Below, piece by piece: positions 11,149 through 23,700 of a DNA stretch of 64,000 bases. A model generated the notes under the pieces. The model was not told where the DNA came from, did not search any database, and saw nothing but the letters and a program-made list of their open reading frames with translations. Location of the stretch: assembly GCA_905178155.1 (NCBI GenBank), contig CAJINV010000004.1, positions 2,744,565 to 2,808,564 of the forward strand. Direction: 5' to 3'. The DNA comes from Amoebophrya sp. A120 (Eukaryota; Sar; Dinophyceae; Syndiniales; Amoebophryaceae). The first letter of the stretch is position 1; the number at the start of each line of letters is the position of its first letter. Made by a program: the position numbers and the translations under genes.

Positions 11149-11687
11149 GACTTCGACTCTCGAAGATACGATCGGATCCTGCGAAAGACCCTTGCGAGTC
11201 GTGGCACATTCAAAAATTAGCAGGAACATGACAAACTACCGTGTAGGTACATGATTAGGTGGCCTTGTTTGCTGCAAGACCCAACAAGTTGTAGAGCCAT
11301 TTCTTTGAACTTCTCTGTCGAGTACGTCTGTGTCAGTGTGTGTCGCTTGTTGATGAAGAAACAAATGGTGCTCGCGTTCATCGAGGATCGCCTACTCAGG
11401 TGCAACGAAGAAAATTGGACGATAGCAATTATGCGGGTACAACCTTATAATGCACTTAAAGAAGAAGGAGGTGTGAAGTTGTAAATTGAGATCGGAGCCA
11501 AGTCCTTGAAACGTTTTCTTATATCGATCCCAAATTTGTATATTGTTTCCCGTTTGAGACGAGAAGGAGCTCTTGTCGTTGCTTGTCGTGATTTCTCTCG
11601 CAAAACGTTACACAGTTGCGACCAAGCTCGAAGGATCTTTATCCACCACGATAATTACGTCTATTTATCTTCATTTCGACATCATCA

Positions 11688-14600
11688 TTATTTCCTGGAG
11701 AGCAAAACCCCGTTTTCGATGTGGGGCGTGAAGGGAAAGTGGTCCAGCACCGCCCACTCCGAAACGGAGTGCGTCCCTGCCAACACGTCCAGATCCCGCC
11801 GCAAGCTGCTGGGCGAGCAGGAGATGTAGAGAATTTTGTCGAACTGGGAAACGAATTTCAAAGTAGTCTTGTCGACGCGAGTTTTCCTTTTCTCCCCCTG
11901 TTTCCCGTTGCTGGACGCGTGCTGCAGACCCTCCCTCGGCGGGTCCACGAGCACCCAGGAATCGTCCGCCTTTATGGAAGCGTCAGGATTGAAATCGTCA
12001 AAGTTGAAATAATTTCTCATGCATAAATTGCAAGACATGAAGTGCCTCTCTTGCAGGGATGGCAAGTGAGGCAGATTGTGAGCCTATTTAGGGTTTGGGA
12101 TAGAGCTGCTAAAGTAGCATGACAAAAGCAGTCTTCTGTGCCCAAACAGCATGACAAACTGGATTCAAGTGCTCCGAAAATTTGTCATGCGCCGCTTGGA
12201 AATTGGGCTTTCAAGAACTGGTATCGACTTTATGCATTGCAAGTTGTTTCAACTTTGTCGATTTCAATCCTGACACTCCCATAGCCTTCGCGCGCGCAAT
12301 CACGGCTTCGTTTTTCTGGAACTCCTTGCAGGCCTTCTGACTCGGCGCGAGAATCGCGTGGATTTGAGTTCTACAACTACTTCCTGTTGGTTTTGCTATT
12401 TCTGGAGAACCGGCCACCAACCCGTTTAGCTGAATATTCCTTTCCAGCATCTGCACTAGGTTCGCATCGATCTCAACCGCGTGAATCTCGTCGAAGAGGT
12501 CACTGAGCGCGATCGTGTGACTCCCAATACCGCAGTACAGCTCCAAGAGGGAAGTTGTCCTCGTCGGGGAGGACGTGATAGAAGTGTTCTGTTGTCTGCT
12601 GATGTGGTTGCTCTCCTGCTCCGGCAACCAACATTTCTTGTACTTCTTCACCATGGCCCGGAGCCACTGCGCCGTGCTGATCTGAATCCAGGGGTTTGGG
12701 TTACTGAAGGAATTGAACACCAGAGCGTAGTGGATTTCGAAGAAGTTTTTGCTCTTTTTCATACCCCTTGCGGTCGTGGTGGCCTGGAGGTCGCCGTCGT
12801 GTACACTTTTGCTATAATTCGCGTGGTCCTCAAACTCAAATCCCATCGAGTGCTTGTTCATCATCGTCTTCGCCTTACAACTCGTTTTATTCTCGATCTG
12901 CAGTGACTCCCGCAACGTTACCTTTGCCGCCAGCCTCCGGCAGGTTTCCGCGGTTGTCGCCCAAGAGATTTGCGCTGGACTCTGTTTCTTCCCCGATTTT
13001 TTTAGCACAATCAGCCGATCCTTGGTGGAAAAGAGGAAGGTGCGTGTGACAGTAGTAGTGTCGGGATGGGAAGAAGGAGGGAGCACTTCTCCTCCGGGAT
13101 GTTCTTGTCGTTCTTTTCGTTCATCTGGAGCTGCGCCGTCAACTAGTAGAGCCGCCTTTTTAGCAGAATTTGTCGTCGAATAAGTGGGCACCTCCGAACG
13201 GCGCTGTTCAAAATCGTATGCGGATCTTTCGAAAAACAACTCGTGGAGGAATGGAGCCAATTCCTCCGGAGAATCAAAGGAGAGGTTTTGTTTCTGTTCT
13301 TCAGCTTCAACAGCGAAGTTGTCAGCCTTATTTCCTGGTGCAGGTGCTTGTGGTCGTGTGGAAACAGCACAGGGGGCGGTGGCTGTGCAAATGTTGGCTG
13401 CAGGGGGAGCTCCGCCGCCTCCCGCGTTTTCCGCATCACCGAGGTCGTCCGAAGTTGGAACAAAGCCTTTGCCGCGGTCTACTTCACAGCTGGGGTCGAT
13501 CTTTTTCCCATTTAATTCGAGGTGGACTCGTGCTCGTCCGTTATTTTCATCTTGTTCGGCTTGTTTATTATTATTTCCAGCTGAATGCTGCTCCGGAAGA
13601 CGAAGAACATCCTTAAGCAGCAGCGGACGAGAACCACGATCACCAGAGCCAGTACCTGTCGAACTTGCGCACACCTCCAGCTTGTTCCCGTCGAATAGAA
13701 ACTGGCAAACCATGTCAAGCCCCGTCGTCACCGTGTGCAGCTGCATGCCCGTGAAGGCCTCGCCGCGGAAATTGTGCAACAAACAGCGGACTTGCGTGTT
13801 TAAAAAGAAGCTGTCGTCGCAGACGACTTGCAGCCCCTTCGCCAAGCTCGTAATAGACATCCGCTCCGGGACGGTCTCGCGAATGACGATTTCTGACAGA
13901 ACGTCGTTCGCGTTCTTCTTTACCTTGCACGACACCGGAGCAGGAGCAGGCGATGAAAAATTATTTTTGTTCATGCACTTCAGCACAGGCTCGGCGTCGA
14001 ACAATATGAAATGCAACTTGGACAACTTCAGGATCTCAGCGATTGTTTCCGAAACGACCTGCGTTGTAGTATCGCGATCCACGTTCTTCTTGTTTTGTTC
14101 CTCGCCCTGGTGGTCCTCTCGATGTTCATCAGCTTCGTCGACGTCGTTGTAGTTTCTTGTAGTTGTAGAAGAACAATGCTCACCGTTCTTCTTCCCTTGT
14201 TTGGTGCTCCGTTCCGCCAGCTCGTCCTCCCACTTCCTCATTTCGCACTCGACCTTCCGACGCCCGATGAAATTTCGGTTATAAACGTGGAAAAACCACA
14301 CGAGAGGGAGTTTCAGGAAATGATCAGGAGCGCCGGGCGGGGGAGGACCACTAGTGGTAGTGCCGCAGCTTGGGGGGTCAGAAGGTGACGCTGACGTTTT
14401 CGAAGTGGTAGGAGCACTACTTCTTCCACCCGCGCCGGTGCTTGAGCTGGGAGAATCATCACCACACCCACACGAAGCTGCGCTATTCGTTTCTGCTTTT
14501 TCCCCTCTGACTACCGCGTCCGCGACCTCCACTGCAGGAGAACAACTTTGTTTTTGAGAAAATAACCCACCCGACGACGACGACATCCGCCACAGCTCCA

Positions 14601-15451
14601 CCACTTTCCGCACAAAACTGACTTTCACCACTGAAATTCTGGTCCGGAACCGAAACTGCTGGTCTGGCGACCGGAACAGGGACAGGGTTTGCCTTTTCTT
14701 GCATTCTGCCGCCTCAGGGAAATAGTCTTCGACAAAAGAAGTTTTTTTTCCAAACTCAAACTCGTAGGAAGTCAGGGTCGGGGGCGAGAAGTGTATGGGG
14801 TTCTCAAACGTTACATTCTCAACTGTTACATAAATTTGTCATGCAAAAGCACCATCATCACCCACGCGACCAAGCTGCTTCGCATGACAAGTTTACCTAG
14901 GGCTAAACAGCACCTAAATCTGTGTGGAACTTGTAATGCTACAGGCGCAATCTCCCCTCTTTCACTTTTCTCATTCTTGCATCACAAATCCATGTAACAG
15001 TTGAGAATGTAACAGTTGAGAACGCCATAAAGTGGTCGCTGAGGTTGTGAGGAGTAGATTTTTGCGATGTACTAGTACACAAGGATATTTTATTTACGTC
15101 GAGACCTTCCGCGCCAGAGCTGCTCGTCGTCCCACCACAATGATCACGGTTGGTTTGACTGGGCGATGTTGCGTTATGATACTTGATTTCGACCGCCCCC
15201 GCAGACGTTTGATGGTGACTTTGTCCGTCGTACACAGTATGGTTATTTTTCACAGGCGTAGTCCCGGCAGAAGAAGATGACGCAGCTGGTGCCCCACCAG
15301 CGTCGGTGGACCTTGTTCTTGATCGATTGGAAAATAAATCTTCCGTTTCCAACCCGGGGACGATGCCGTGCTGCTTGGCGCTGCTTGTCTTCATCGTAGT
15401 TGACGTAACAGGCCTGCGGATAGATGGATCATGGGTCGTCGGGGGCGGCAT
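11688..15451 (-). CDS. trmA: TrmA-type tRNA (uracil-5)-methyltransferase with large insertions
   Basis: Likely makes m5U54 in the T-loop of tRNA using SAM. Three exons (15451-15030, 14793-12284, 11972-11688) separated by two IEs join into 1069 codons. Family landmarks appear in order: SLFRSPDQQFRFRTRISVV (N-terminal FRSP block), LLELYCGIGSHTIAL (SAM motif I), VLVDPPREG, ILYISCSP with the catalytic Cys, and the C-terminal LDHFPFTPHIENGVLL. The C-terminus resembles bacterial TrmA (about 366 residues) more than eukaryotic Trm2. The protein is nearly three times longer because of a Ser/Thr-rich N-terminal extension and several acidic or low-complexity insertions before motif I. The open frame lacks an ATG near 14631, which supports the upstream exon. 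The start at 15451 is the first ATG of that exon. Confidence 0.88.
11973..12283. mobile_element. Introner-like element, single-copy type G
   Basis: 311 bp, the longest here. Long TIRs (about 45 bp) share GTCAGGATTGAAATCG. Perfect 5-bp duplication gcctt on both sides. Interrupts the methyltransferase just before the DPPREG motif; removal gives ...ARAKADDSWV in frame. Confidence 0.93.
14794..15029. mobile_element. Introner-like element, family C
   Basis: 236 bp, TATGG...CCATA ends, TIR core TTCTCAACTGTTACA doubled at the right end. Perfect duplication aagtg. Splits the methyltransferase N-terminal region; removal gives NLSDHFSPPTL in frame. Confidence 0.93.
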
Positions 15452-16447
15452 TTTTGTTGATTTTGATATGGGGGGTTACGCTTGGTTGAATACAATGTTT
15501 CAATTAGTATGTTCTTTCTGGTCAAACATACATCCTCAAATGTGTTGATAGTTGTGCCTTTTCAAGCAAACCTCTTCTAGCACGTCAACACGACAGGACC
15601 AACTTGATCGCCTGCGAAGATGAAACACAGGAGAATGAATGATCTGAAAAATGTGGCGTGTCATGAAGGCGAGACCTTGTTTCGGGATCGAGTTTATGAT
15701 CTCTGGGATTCATACTTGTCTGAAGCGGCCTTGCTGGACAAGCTCACGTGTTTTCGTCATTTCTCCTTGTGATCGTGATCCGATGAAGAGACGAACGCAA
15801 CGTGGAAGATGCTTTTGGATCCTTGGGCTTGGCCACGGTCGTCTCGGAAAATTTCTTTTTATTCAGGTGCTAGAGAGCGCAGAGGAACATGATCAATATG
15901 ATGCTGATATCATCAGAAAGCTGCAAAATTCTGAGTGTCAGCAGTACTCGCAAATAGAAAAAGATCGCCGCTCTCCACCCTGCCTTCACAGCGTTGCAAA
16001 GAAAATTATACGAAGATCTTTGTCTTTCTGATCATGCGGATTTTTCGAGGATGTGAGCTTCTGGATCTTCTTCCTGCTTTGAGAACAAAAGTTGTTTTTT
16101 TGTGCCGACAGCCACAACCACTTGTCCGACATGCAGCTTGTATTGGGTGGAAAGCTCTATCGTCGGTGACACTCATGGGTAGTTGAAATTCATGATTTAC
16201 GGGTCGTCGTGCTCGTGGTGGCATCACATTATCAACCTGCTCATGGGGGGGGGGGGCGGGGGGTTTACGCGGTAACTAAAAAAAGCGACCAAGAAGGGTA
16301 CAGACAATTAGGGTACTACTGATGTTTGAGAAGACCTCCATGATCCAACCAATGAATAGATGGCACTTTACATACTAGTTGTGACAGAAGCTGCGAACGC
16401 GAAGGAAAACCCAGCGATGCAGTACTTAAAAAATGCGGGCCTCTACT
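15452..16447. other. Intergenic, includes a poly-G run
   Basis: No supported gene. A plus-strand 126-codon frame (15651-16031) has no family resemblance and opposes the gene array. A G-run interrupted once by C lies at 16245-16263. Confidence 0.45.
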
Positions 16448-19400
16448 CTATCCCCTCCCCCGGCCCCAGAGTCCGCCGAGCGCGCCCCCGATTTTATTCA
16501 ATGCGCCCTTGATCTTGCCCTGTTTTTTCGGCAGAAACTCTTCCAAGTTGGGGCCGGGCAGCTCGAGCTCCGCAAGGTCGTTGATGATGGGCGGCAGGTG
16601 GAGCAACTCCAGTGGCACATTGGGAAAGACCGTGCCGGGGAGCTGGTTATTCGCAGTAGAAGACAGAAGCGGCGCAGCACTTGACTGTCCGGACGTTGCC
16701 CCGGGCTCATCCAGCGCTCCGGGTACCGACAGAACCATACTACGTGCGTGCCACCTGGGAAATTTTGTGTTTGTAGACATCTGGATATGGAAATGGATTA
16801 GAAGAAGACATTGAATCATTCATCCTTTCTTGACTTGAACCAAATTCGCAACATCATGACCGCGTAGTTCAGAAACGAGCTACGTCGCGATTTTATAAAT
16901 CCAAAAAAAAAGAGATGAACAAAGTAGACTAAGATAAATACGCCATGGCTCTGTTCGGGAGGTCACTACGCAGTGTATTGAGAATTTTTGTCGCTTGCTG
17001 GAAGGGTTCCGGGAGCGTCAGTGGCTCTTCCGTTTGCTGCATCTCCATGCGGCCGCGTATGAGCTCCAAAATACCCGACGCCTCTGCGTACTTGCCGCAA
17101 CAGAGGTAGCAGAGCGCTGTTGTGAAATTTCGAAGAAGGTAGGAACGAATGATGAAGAGAATGAAAAGTGAAAAAGTTGCAATATGTAGTCGTTGATATT
17201 ATTGTGAAGTACAACAGGAGGAAGACCCATAGAAATGTTGGATGCCTGCTGCTTTCCATCATACCCAACGACATCGACATCAACATGCGAATGAACAAGA
17301 TAAAGATTCTTCCAAATGCAAACTTCCAATACTTTTGTACCAACAAAAAAGCCGCGTAGGTTCATCAAAAGGTTTTCGACGTCTGCCAGACCGTCTTCCA
17401 GCTCTTCGCTTTCCAATTTTCCGAATTGCGACTTAATCAGCTCCGCAAACCGCACGCCCTCTTCCGGCCGTGCCCCCTTGGCGCCGAGCTGCTCGATGGA
17501 GGAAAGACCGTCTATTTTCGCACCAAGCCGTTCCAGGAAAAGCAAGTCGCGTTCTGGGAAATGATTTGAGGTTGTATTTTCGATACACAGCAAGTTTTTG
17601 ACAAGAACGAATAGTGCTTCTAAAAATGACGGCACTTCTAGGTTGGGAAATCATGAATGTGGTGTGGTGGTTCTAGTAAAAAGCGATCGTGCTTCTTAAG
17701 AAGTAGAAAACAATTTTCTAATTATATTCTTTAGTATCCTTTATCAATACCGACACAGATGGCCGTGAGCTGTTCGCGGCACATTTTTTCCAAAGCGGCC
17801 ACCTTATCCCCTTTCCGGAGCATCTCTTCATGGATACTTGCCAAGGCGTCCTGCATCAAATTGACGCCCTCCGCGTAAATTTGCTCCACGGCGCTCTGCG
17901 TTGTTATACTGCTGGCGTTCATTTTCCCCCCAGCACTGGTGCTCGAACTACTTGCGCCGCTGGTGGTTGTTGTCGTGCTAGAAGTCGCTAGCACTTTCCC
18001 CCTATGAACTGCAAAAGTATCGCACTCGTATAAATGCATGACAAATTCCCTCAGCATGAGAGACAAAATTTGCAATGCGGATTTACCTTGAGAAAAAGAT
18101 TTGTAATGCATGATTGCAATACGAGTACGATACTTGCACACAGGATACCCTCGGGCTTTTTCCACCGCTGCGAAGGCCAAGTCGAGCTTTTCCTTCGTCT
18201 GCCCCGACGTGCAGTCGATTTTTTGGCCGCGAAAGGAGTAGGTCTCGACGATTTCTTCCATTTCCACGTCGTCGACCTTGGTGATGCTCGAGGACGTGCT
18301 CTGCTTGCTCGCTTCCTGGTTCAGCACCCCCGCGTTGTGCTTGCAGCGCTTCAGCAGCGGGTCGACTTCTTCCACCATGGTTTTGTACAAATCCGGGTCT
18401 TTGGAAGCGGCAGCCAGACGCTCGTACGCGGAACGGCACCTGATATGGAGTTATTGATGGGGGGTCGTTTGCTACCGAAGATATCACGACCATCACAAAT
18501 AGGATGGGAAAAACAATTAGCTTTTACTCACGATCATGCAACAAGTCGTAGTTGTGTACAGACGATGAAACACTACTATATTCGCTGGCGCGTTGCGGCC
18601 CAACAAAAACAATAAACCAAGCAGTTTAATAGCTCTCGAAGTACTTTTCGAGCATTTTCGCCGCCGCCGCGAAGTTTTCCTGTTCCATGAGCAGTAGTGA
18701 GTCCATGTAGAATTGGTAGGCCTCCGTTTCCCTTTATGGATTGCAAAAGTATTGTACTGGTATAAATTGCATCACAATTTTTTTCAAGAAGAAAAATGGA
18801 ATTTGTAATGCTGATTTACCTCTAAAAGGGATATTTGTCATGCATGATAGCAATTACTACGAGTACGATACTTTTGCACAGGATACCCTTTGCGTTCGCA
18901 GGTCGCAGGTGTGGAGCGAAAATTTGTGCAGCACCTTGGCACAGGAACTAGCTTTTCTTAGCTTGCGCACGCTGTGCTGCTTGCTGGCACTGGAGAAGGC
19001 CGCGCGCACCGCATTGTCCCCCTTCAATTGTTGGAAAAAGGACCAATTGCGCTCCGTCTGTACCAGGAGAATTTCCAGGTCCTGCTCACATTTGATCTCC
19101 AGGATGGGCGTCTCCTTCTTCCAGCGGCCCTTGCCTGGAAAATTAATTAAATATTGTGGGGAAACGAGATTAGGAACATTTACAATCATCCTGCTGCAAG
19201 ATTCCTGAATGCATTGCTTAGATTCAGGAGATTTTTGCATGGTTTCGAATGATATTTCATAATAAATAAGTTCGTAATTTGCATCTCTATACCGTGCCCG
19301 CGTTTCGCGGCTTTGTATAGGCGCTGGAGTCGTCGGGTGCAGTATTGGCGATACCGATAGTGATCGTTGTGGCGCAGGCCGTTGGCGTCTTGGTTCGCCC

Positions 19401-19503
19401 GGGCGGTCTTGAGCAGATCAAAACTGAAAATCTGCACCGGTGGAGTCAGTTTGTCTTCGGCCGGTGGCACCACGACAGCCTCAGACTCAGAGTCGACTTC
19501 CAT
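16448..19503 (-). CDS. SRP68: Signal recognition particle subunit SRP68
   Basis: Scaffold of the eukaryotic SRP, binding 7SL RNA with SRP72. Eight exons, approximately 19503-19293, 19135-18886, 18734-18633, 18439-18148, 18002-17751, 17553-17341, 17116-16942 and 16754-16448, give about 597 residues (human SRP68 is 627). Matches run end to end: N-terminal FSFDLLKTARANQDANGLRH followed by YRYRQYCTRRLQRLYKA, the TPR-like EAYQFYMDSLLLMEQENF and AYERLAAA regions, RGFFVALCYLCCGKYAEA, and the C-terminal FPNVPLELLHLPP and GKIKGALNKIGGALGG blocks. Two introns are IEs (18003, 18735). Four are ordinary GT-AG introns. The intron at about 18440-18632 has unclear borders. Confidence 0.93.
18003..18147. mobile_element. 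Introner-like element, family A
   Basis: 145 bp, TATGAACTGC...GGATA, duplication ccccc/ccctc. Core TIR GCAAAAGTATCGCACTCGTA. Together with one duplication copy it is 150 bp and contains no stop in the SRP68 frame, so retention would insert 50 residues. Confidence 0.9.
18735..18885. mobile_element. Introner-like element, family A
   Basis: 151 bp, TATGGATTGCAAAAG...CTTTTGCACAGGATA, perfect duplication ccctt. Lies in SRP68; removal joins ...RTQR to ETEAYQFY in frame. Confidence 0.93.
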
Positions 19504-20754
19504 GTTCGCGGTGAGCGTTTAGCTCAAGTCGAGGAAAAAATGAATTTTGATAGATGGTTGGCACAAGTAGTAAAAGTAGGTCTGCTATGGGTTGTTGTGA
19601 TACGCTTTTAATAGATTATTCTACAATAATTTGAAGTGAGGAATCCTCGGTGTTTCTGTTTTCAGGTACACGATGAATTTGATCAGACGAGGAATCAGTA
19701 AACAGTGATCGATGAGAGAAAGTTGAAGCGAGAAAAAGTTGGACCAAAAGCTTGTCAATGTTGTGTTCGATCGTCAGTGACCACCATGCTTTGATCTTAG
19801 CCGAGGCACGGCTTCTGTGGATCTACTTTTCCATCAAAAAGTTGATCTTCGGCTTTTGGAAGTTCTTGTATACATACTAGTCCTTTTGGTTTAATTTTTC
19901 AGCACTAGAAGAGCTGAATGCACTTTCAGAATGTGTAGTTTCCTGGCTTGTATACAGCTTATACTTATTGCCTCGCGGCAGTAGAGCATGCAGGATGATG
20001 AACAAGAACATTATGAGCTGCAGCCTGTACCTTGGTAGTACAATGGTATGTGCATCAATGCACGACACAAAGGATTATTAAAAGCACTGCTGTGCGAATT
20101 ATTATTTTCGGCGTTTCTTTTTGCGTATGCGTATGCGTACTTATGCGTTTATTCGATGTAAGAGTTCATTTTGTGTCGTCCTGAAGACGGCTGGTAAAAC
20201 ATCAACATAATGCGTGATGGAAGTGAAGTCTTCAGTTCTGACAAGCTCTACCACAACTGCCTTCGAAACGAGCCGAGATGATCTAGGATCCGAGCGAAAT
20301 CGAATATTCGTGTGTGTCGCAGCATCTTCGTGCATTTGACTTTTTGAAAAAGCATTCTACAGTGTGGCCATAGACAGGCCGCGACATAGACATCTGATGC
20401 ACATGCGATACGATCACGAGCTCCTAACGTTTAAGCATCGCTAGTCGGGCGGCTCAAAAGGGGTTGCAAGCGCAGCACGGACAAAGAAGTAGCAACTTCG
20501 TCGAGAGGTGAGTGGGAGCAAAAGCTCTTTTTCAGGACCAATATTCTGTACACTAAGTAAAATCGGGCTTAGTAGGTTCTTGTAGTCAGCAGCAGAAAAC
20601 TGACACTGCACATGATTAAGGCCCTTCTTTATCTTTGCTGTGAAAGAGCAGAACTACAAAGCACACGCTTGCTCGCGGCAACAACAAAACGGAAAATGCA
20701 GCTTCTATCCAGCGCGCTTTTCAAGTAGCCAGCCCGAGAAGTCGTCTTACATAC
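19504..20754. other. Stretch between SRP68 and the last identified exon of the ankyrin/dynein gene
   Basis: May contain the missing 3' exon(s) of the gene at 20755-24122, whose last known exon ends at a GTATGTAAG donor. No frame here matches the expected dynein continuation. A 64-codon minus frame at 20141-20335 is weakly protein-like. Confidence 0.4.
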
Positions 20755-23700
20755 CGTGATTCGCGACGACACGGACCACGTGGAACCGGGACAGGAGATC
20801 CATATCCGGCGTATCGCAGCTCGAGAGCAGGATGAATTTAAAGTTCTTCGTCTCCAGCGCGAACTCGTATTTCTGAAACTCGGTGCCATCCAGCTGGGGG
20901 TCGACCAGTAAATCGTACAGCAGGTCCTCCTGCGTGAACAGTCGTTTGCTCAGCACCAGTATCCACTGCAAAGGTATCGTACTACTCGTAGTAATTGCAG
21001 TGACGGCGCATGACACATCTCCGATCTTAGGCAAATCAGCATTACAAATTCTACTTTTCTTCTTGCTCTTGGCATGTATTTGTCTTGCTATTTCTACTAG
21101 TACGATACTTTTGCAATGCATAACCAGATTCAAAATGCCCTCCTGTCGCAAGATCCGGGCCGCTTCGAGTTTCCCGCTGTTCGCTTCGTCGCCCGCGGCT
21201 ATGCATTACAAAAATGTCTGGGCCTGGAAGATTGCTGAGGTTTGTGATGCTGCGTCTGCTTGACACGGAAGGTGTGCCATGCAAGGCCTAGCATCACACC
21301 AGGTTTAGAGACGGTTTCCCAATGCTCAATCCGCATGACAAATGCCTTCTTTCGGCGACGGGAAAAGGAGCTCCCTTTGCTGTCTAAGCATGACAGATTT
21401 TTGTGTGATCCAAGTATGCATCACAAGTTCGCGCATCCTTCCAGACCCAGACATTTTTGCATTTCATAGCGGCCGCGCCGAGGCCAAACGTGGCACCGCT
21501 CTTGGAGATGTCGTTCATCGATTTGTCGATCACGCTGGACAGCGCATGCAGGGTCCCGTCCGGGTTTTTGTCCAGAAGTGAGGACGTGGAAGTTGTACTA
21601 GCCTCTCCTCCCGTTGTAGTTCCTGTACTGGTAGAAGTTGCGCTCATCAAACTGCTCCCCCCGACGCCGAGGGCGGATCCCCCGGTCGACCGGGCTCGGG
21701 GGGGCAACAAGGACTCCAGGCAGATGGCCAAGTGGTCCGCACCGATGGGGGCGCCCATGCAATCGAGGACAAACGGGACGTCGTGGCGGACGCAGTTGAG
21801 GAGGGCGCGACGCATGTTTTTCGTATCCGACACGTTCCACATCTTCAGCAGTGTGGCGCCACTGTATGAGAGTGCACAACTTCCCTCTCATTTGTCCTGC
21901 AAAATCGCAAATCCAGTCGCTTCCTTGTGCCTGTGGCACTGCTTGCATGACAAATTTCGAAAGCCAAAACAGTACTACAGTAGGTACATAAATTTGTAAT
22001 GCACAAGCCCCAGGGTCGCTGGCGTTTGTATTGCTGTTCGTGCAAAAATACAAATGAGGGGGAGGGGGAGTTGGGCACTGTCATACGCTGTACTCGAAAA
22101 ACACACTCGCACGGCCCGAACTGTCCCAGACGAGGGGGAATTTCTGGTCTTTTGTGATGGCGTGGGGGCCGGACGAGCGCAGGACCGCGTCGGAGAGAAG
22201 TTTGAAGGGAAGGATGTATCAACTGCAAATATGTCTGAGTCTGGACACTTGTGATGCTAGTTTGTGAATGGTGGGCGCATGTCAATATGCAGCCACGCAT
22301 AACAAGTTTTTGAGCTCCTGTCTGTTTCGCACTGCATATTTGCCTGACAGGGAAGAGCCTTTTTTCCTGCTCAGGCATTACAGATTTAAGAGTCATCGGA
22401 GACAAGCATGACAAACTTGCTTTGTTCCAGACCCAGACATATTTGCAATGCATAGGATGGTCAAGTTTGCGATTTTTGAGTTTTTTCGCTCGCTGCTATT
22501 TGGGTCCAGCTCGGCTTCGGCTTCTTCGTACCTGTGAGGAGAGATGACAAGCAGCTGTAGGTGGGATAGTATTCTTTTTGGAAGTGATCGTGATGTCATT
22601 CTCACTTCTATGTATGTATTGATGACCGCACCCCTGTCAAAATGCCCAAGCTTATTGCTTTTCTGCATCGAGCTTGAGCTTGGCACGTTTTGGTCCAATT
22701 AATCCAATGAATTTGCTACAATCGTGGACCCAGAAGGAGAAGCTGCAACATGCGAGAATTCGGGGAAACTTGTCTTGTGTCTGTTGTGATGCACTTTGTA
22801 TATCACGTACGTTTTTGTTTCCTGACTGCACGACCTGCAGAACTAGTGTACATTTATAGCAGTTGTAGCAAATGAAAATCATACTTGAGCTTCAGCTCTT
22901 CCACCCGGTGCACGGCGTCTTCGAGTTTTCGTTTCAAGAGCGAAAGTTGTGACGCCATTTCCCTTATGTATGTCTCTTCCTCTTGCGCGGAGATAGCACT
23001 ACCCGCTTGATTACTATTGCCGCCCGACTCAGGATTTGAAGACGCGTTTTGAAAATTTGCCTGCGCCATGCGTTTGACGATCTTGTCGGACCAGGAGCGG
23101 TACGCGTCTGCGGCGTCGCGTTTGGCGTTCTCCAGTTCTATTTCCTCTTGTTCTATCTGTTGCTTCAATTTGTCCAGTTGCGCATCCGCGTGCTTCTTGG
23201 ACAGTTGGCCCAGCTTTTTTCTCCCCTGCTCCAGCTTCGCCTGGAGCTGCTCTTTCAGTTGCTGTGTCTTTTCCGGCGTTTTGGCCCACTCCTGCAGCAG
23301 GTTCTCGCACTTGCTGTCGTTCGGTGCGACGGTGAGCGGGGTTTGAAACGAAGTGTCGTAGATGGCCGGATCCGCGCCTGATTCCAGCAACATTTCCACC
23401 ACCACCGCGTTCCCGGCGAACGCGGCCCGCCACAGCGCCGTCCGCTGGAACTCGCCCTTCGCGTTGGGGTTCGCGCCGAAATCCAGCAGCATCTGCACGA
23501 TGTCCGGGTTGCCCCCGTTGGCCGCGGCGGAAAGCGGCGCATACCCGTCGCTGTCTTTCGCCTCGAGCAGCAGCACCGGGTCCTGCTCCAGCATCTTTTT
23601 CGCACTCTCAAACTCCCCGTCGTAGCAGGCGTCAAAGAAGTCGGTCTTCTTCTTCGCCACCTCCTTTTTCTTCCGCATTTCCTCCACCTTTTTCAACGCC

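Larger units (their letters stand above)
9593..11687. other. Long gene-poor stretch
   Basis: No convincing exon over about 2.1 kb. It holds a 42-bp direct-repeat pair and a short array of GCTCCGAGGAGC palindromes (listed separately), plus T-rich tracts near 11070-11090. Confidence 0.5.

Noticed and set aside
19790-19870. U2 snRNA-like string (GGCTAAGATCAA on the minus strand, within a small hairpin)
   Set aside because: Twelve bases match the U2 5' region, but the branch-site recognition sequence and the rest of U2 are absent. Probably coincidence or a tiny fragment.
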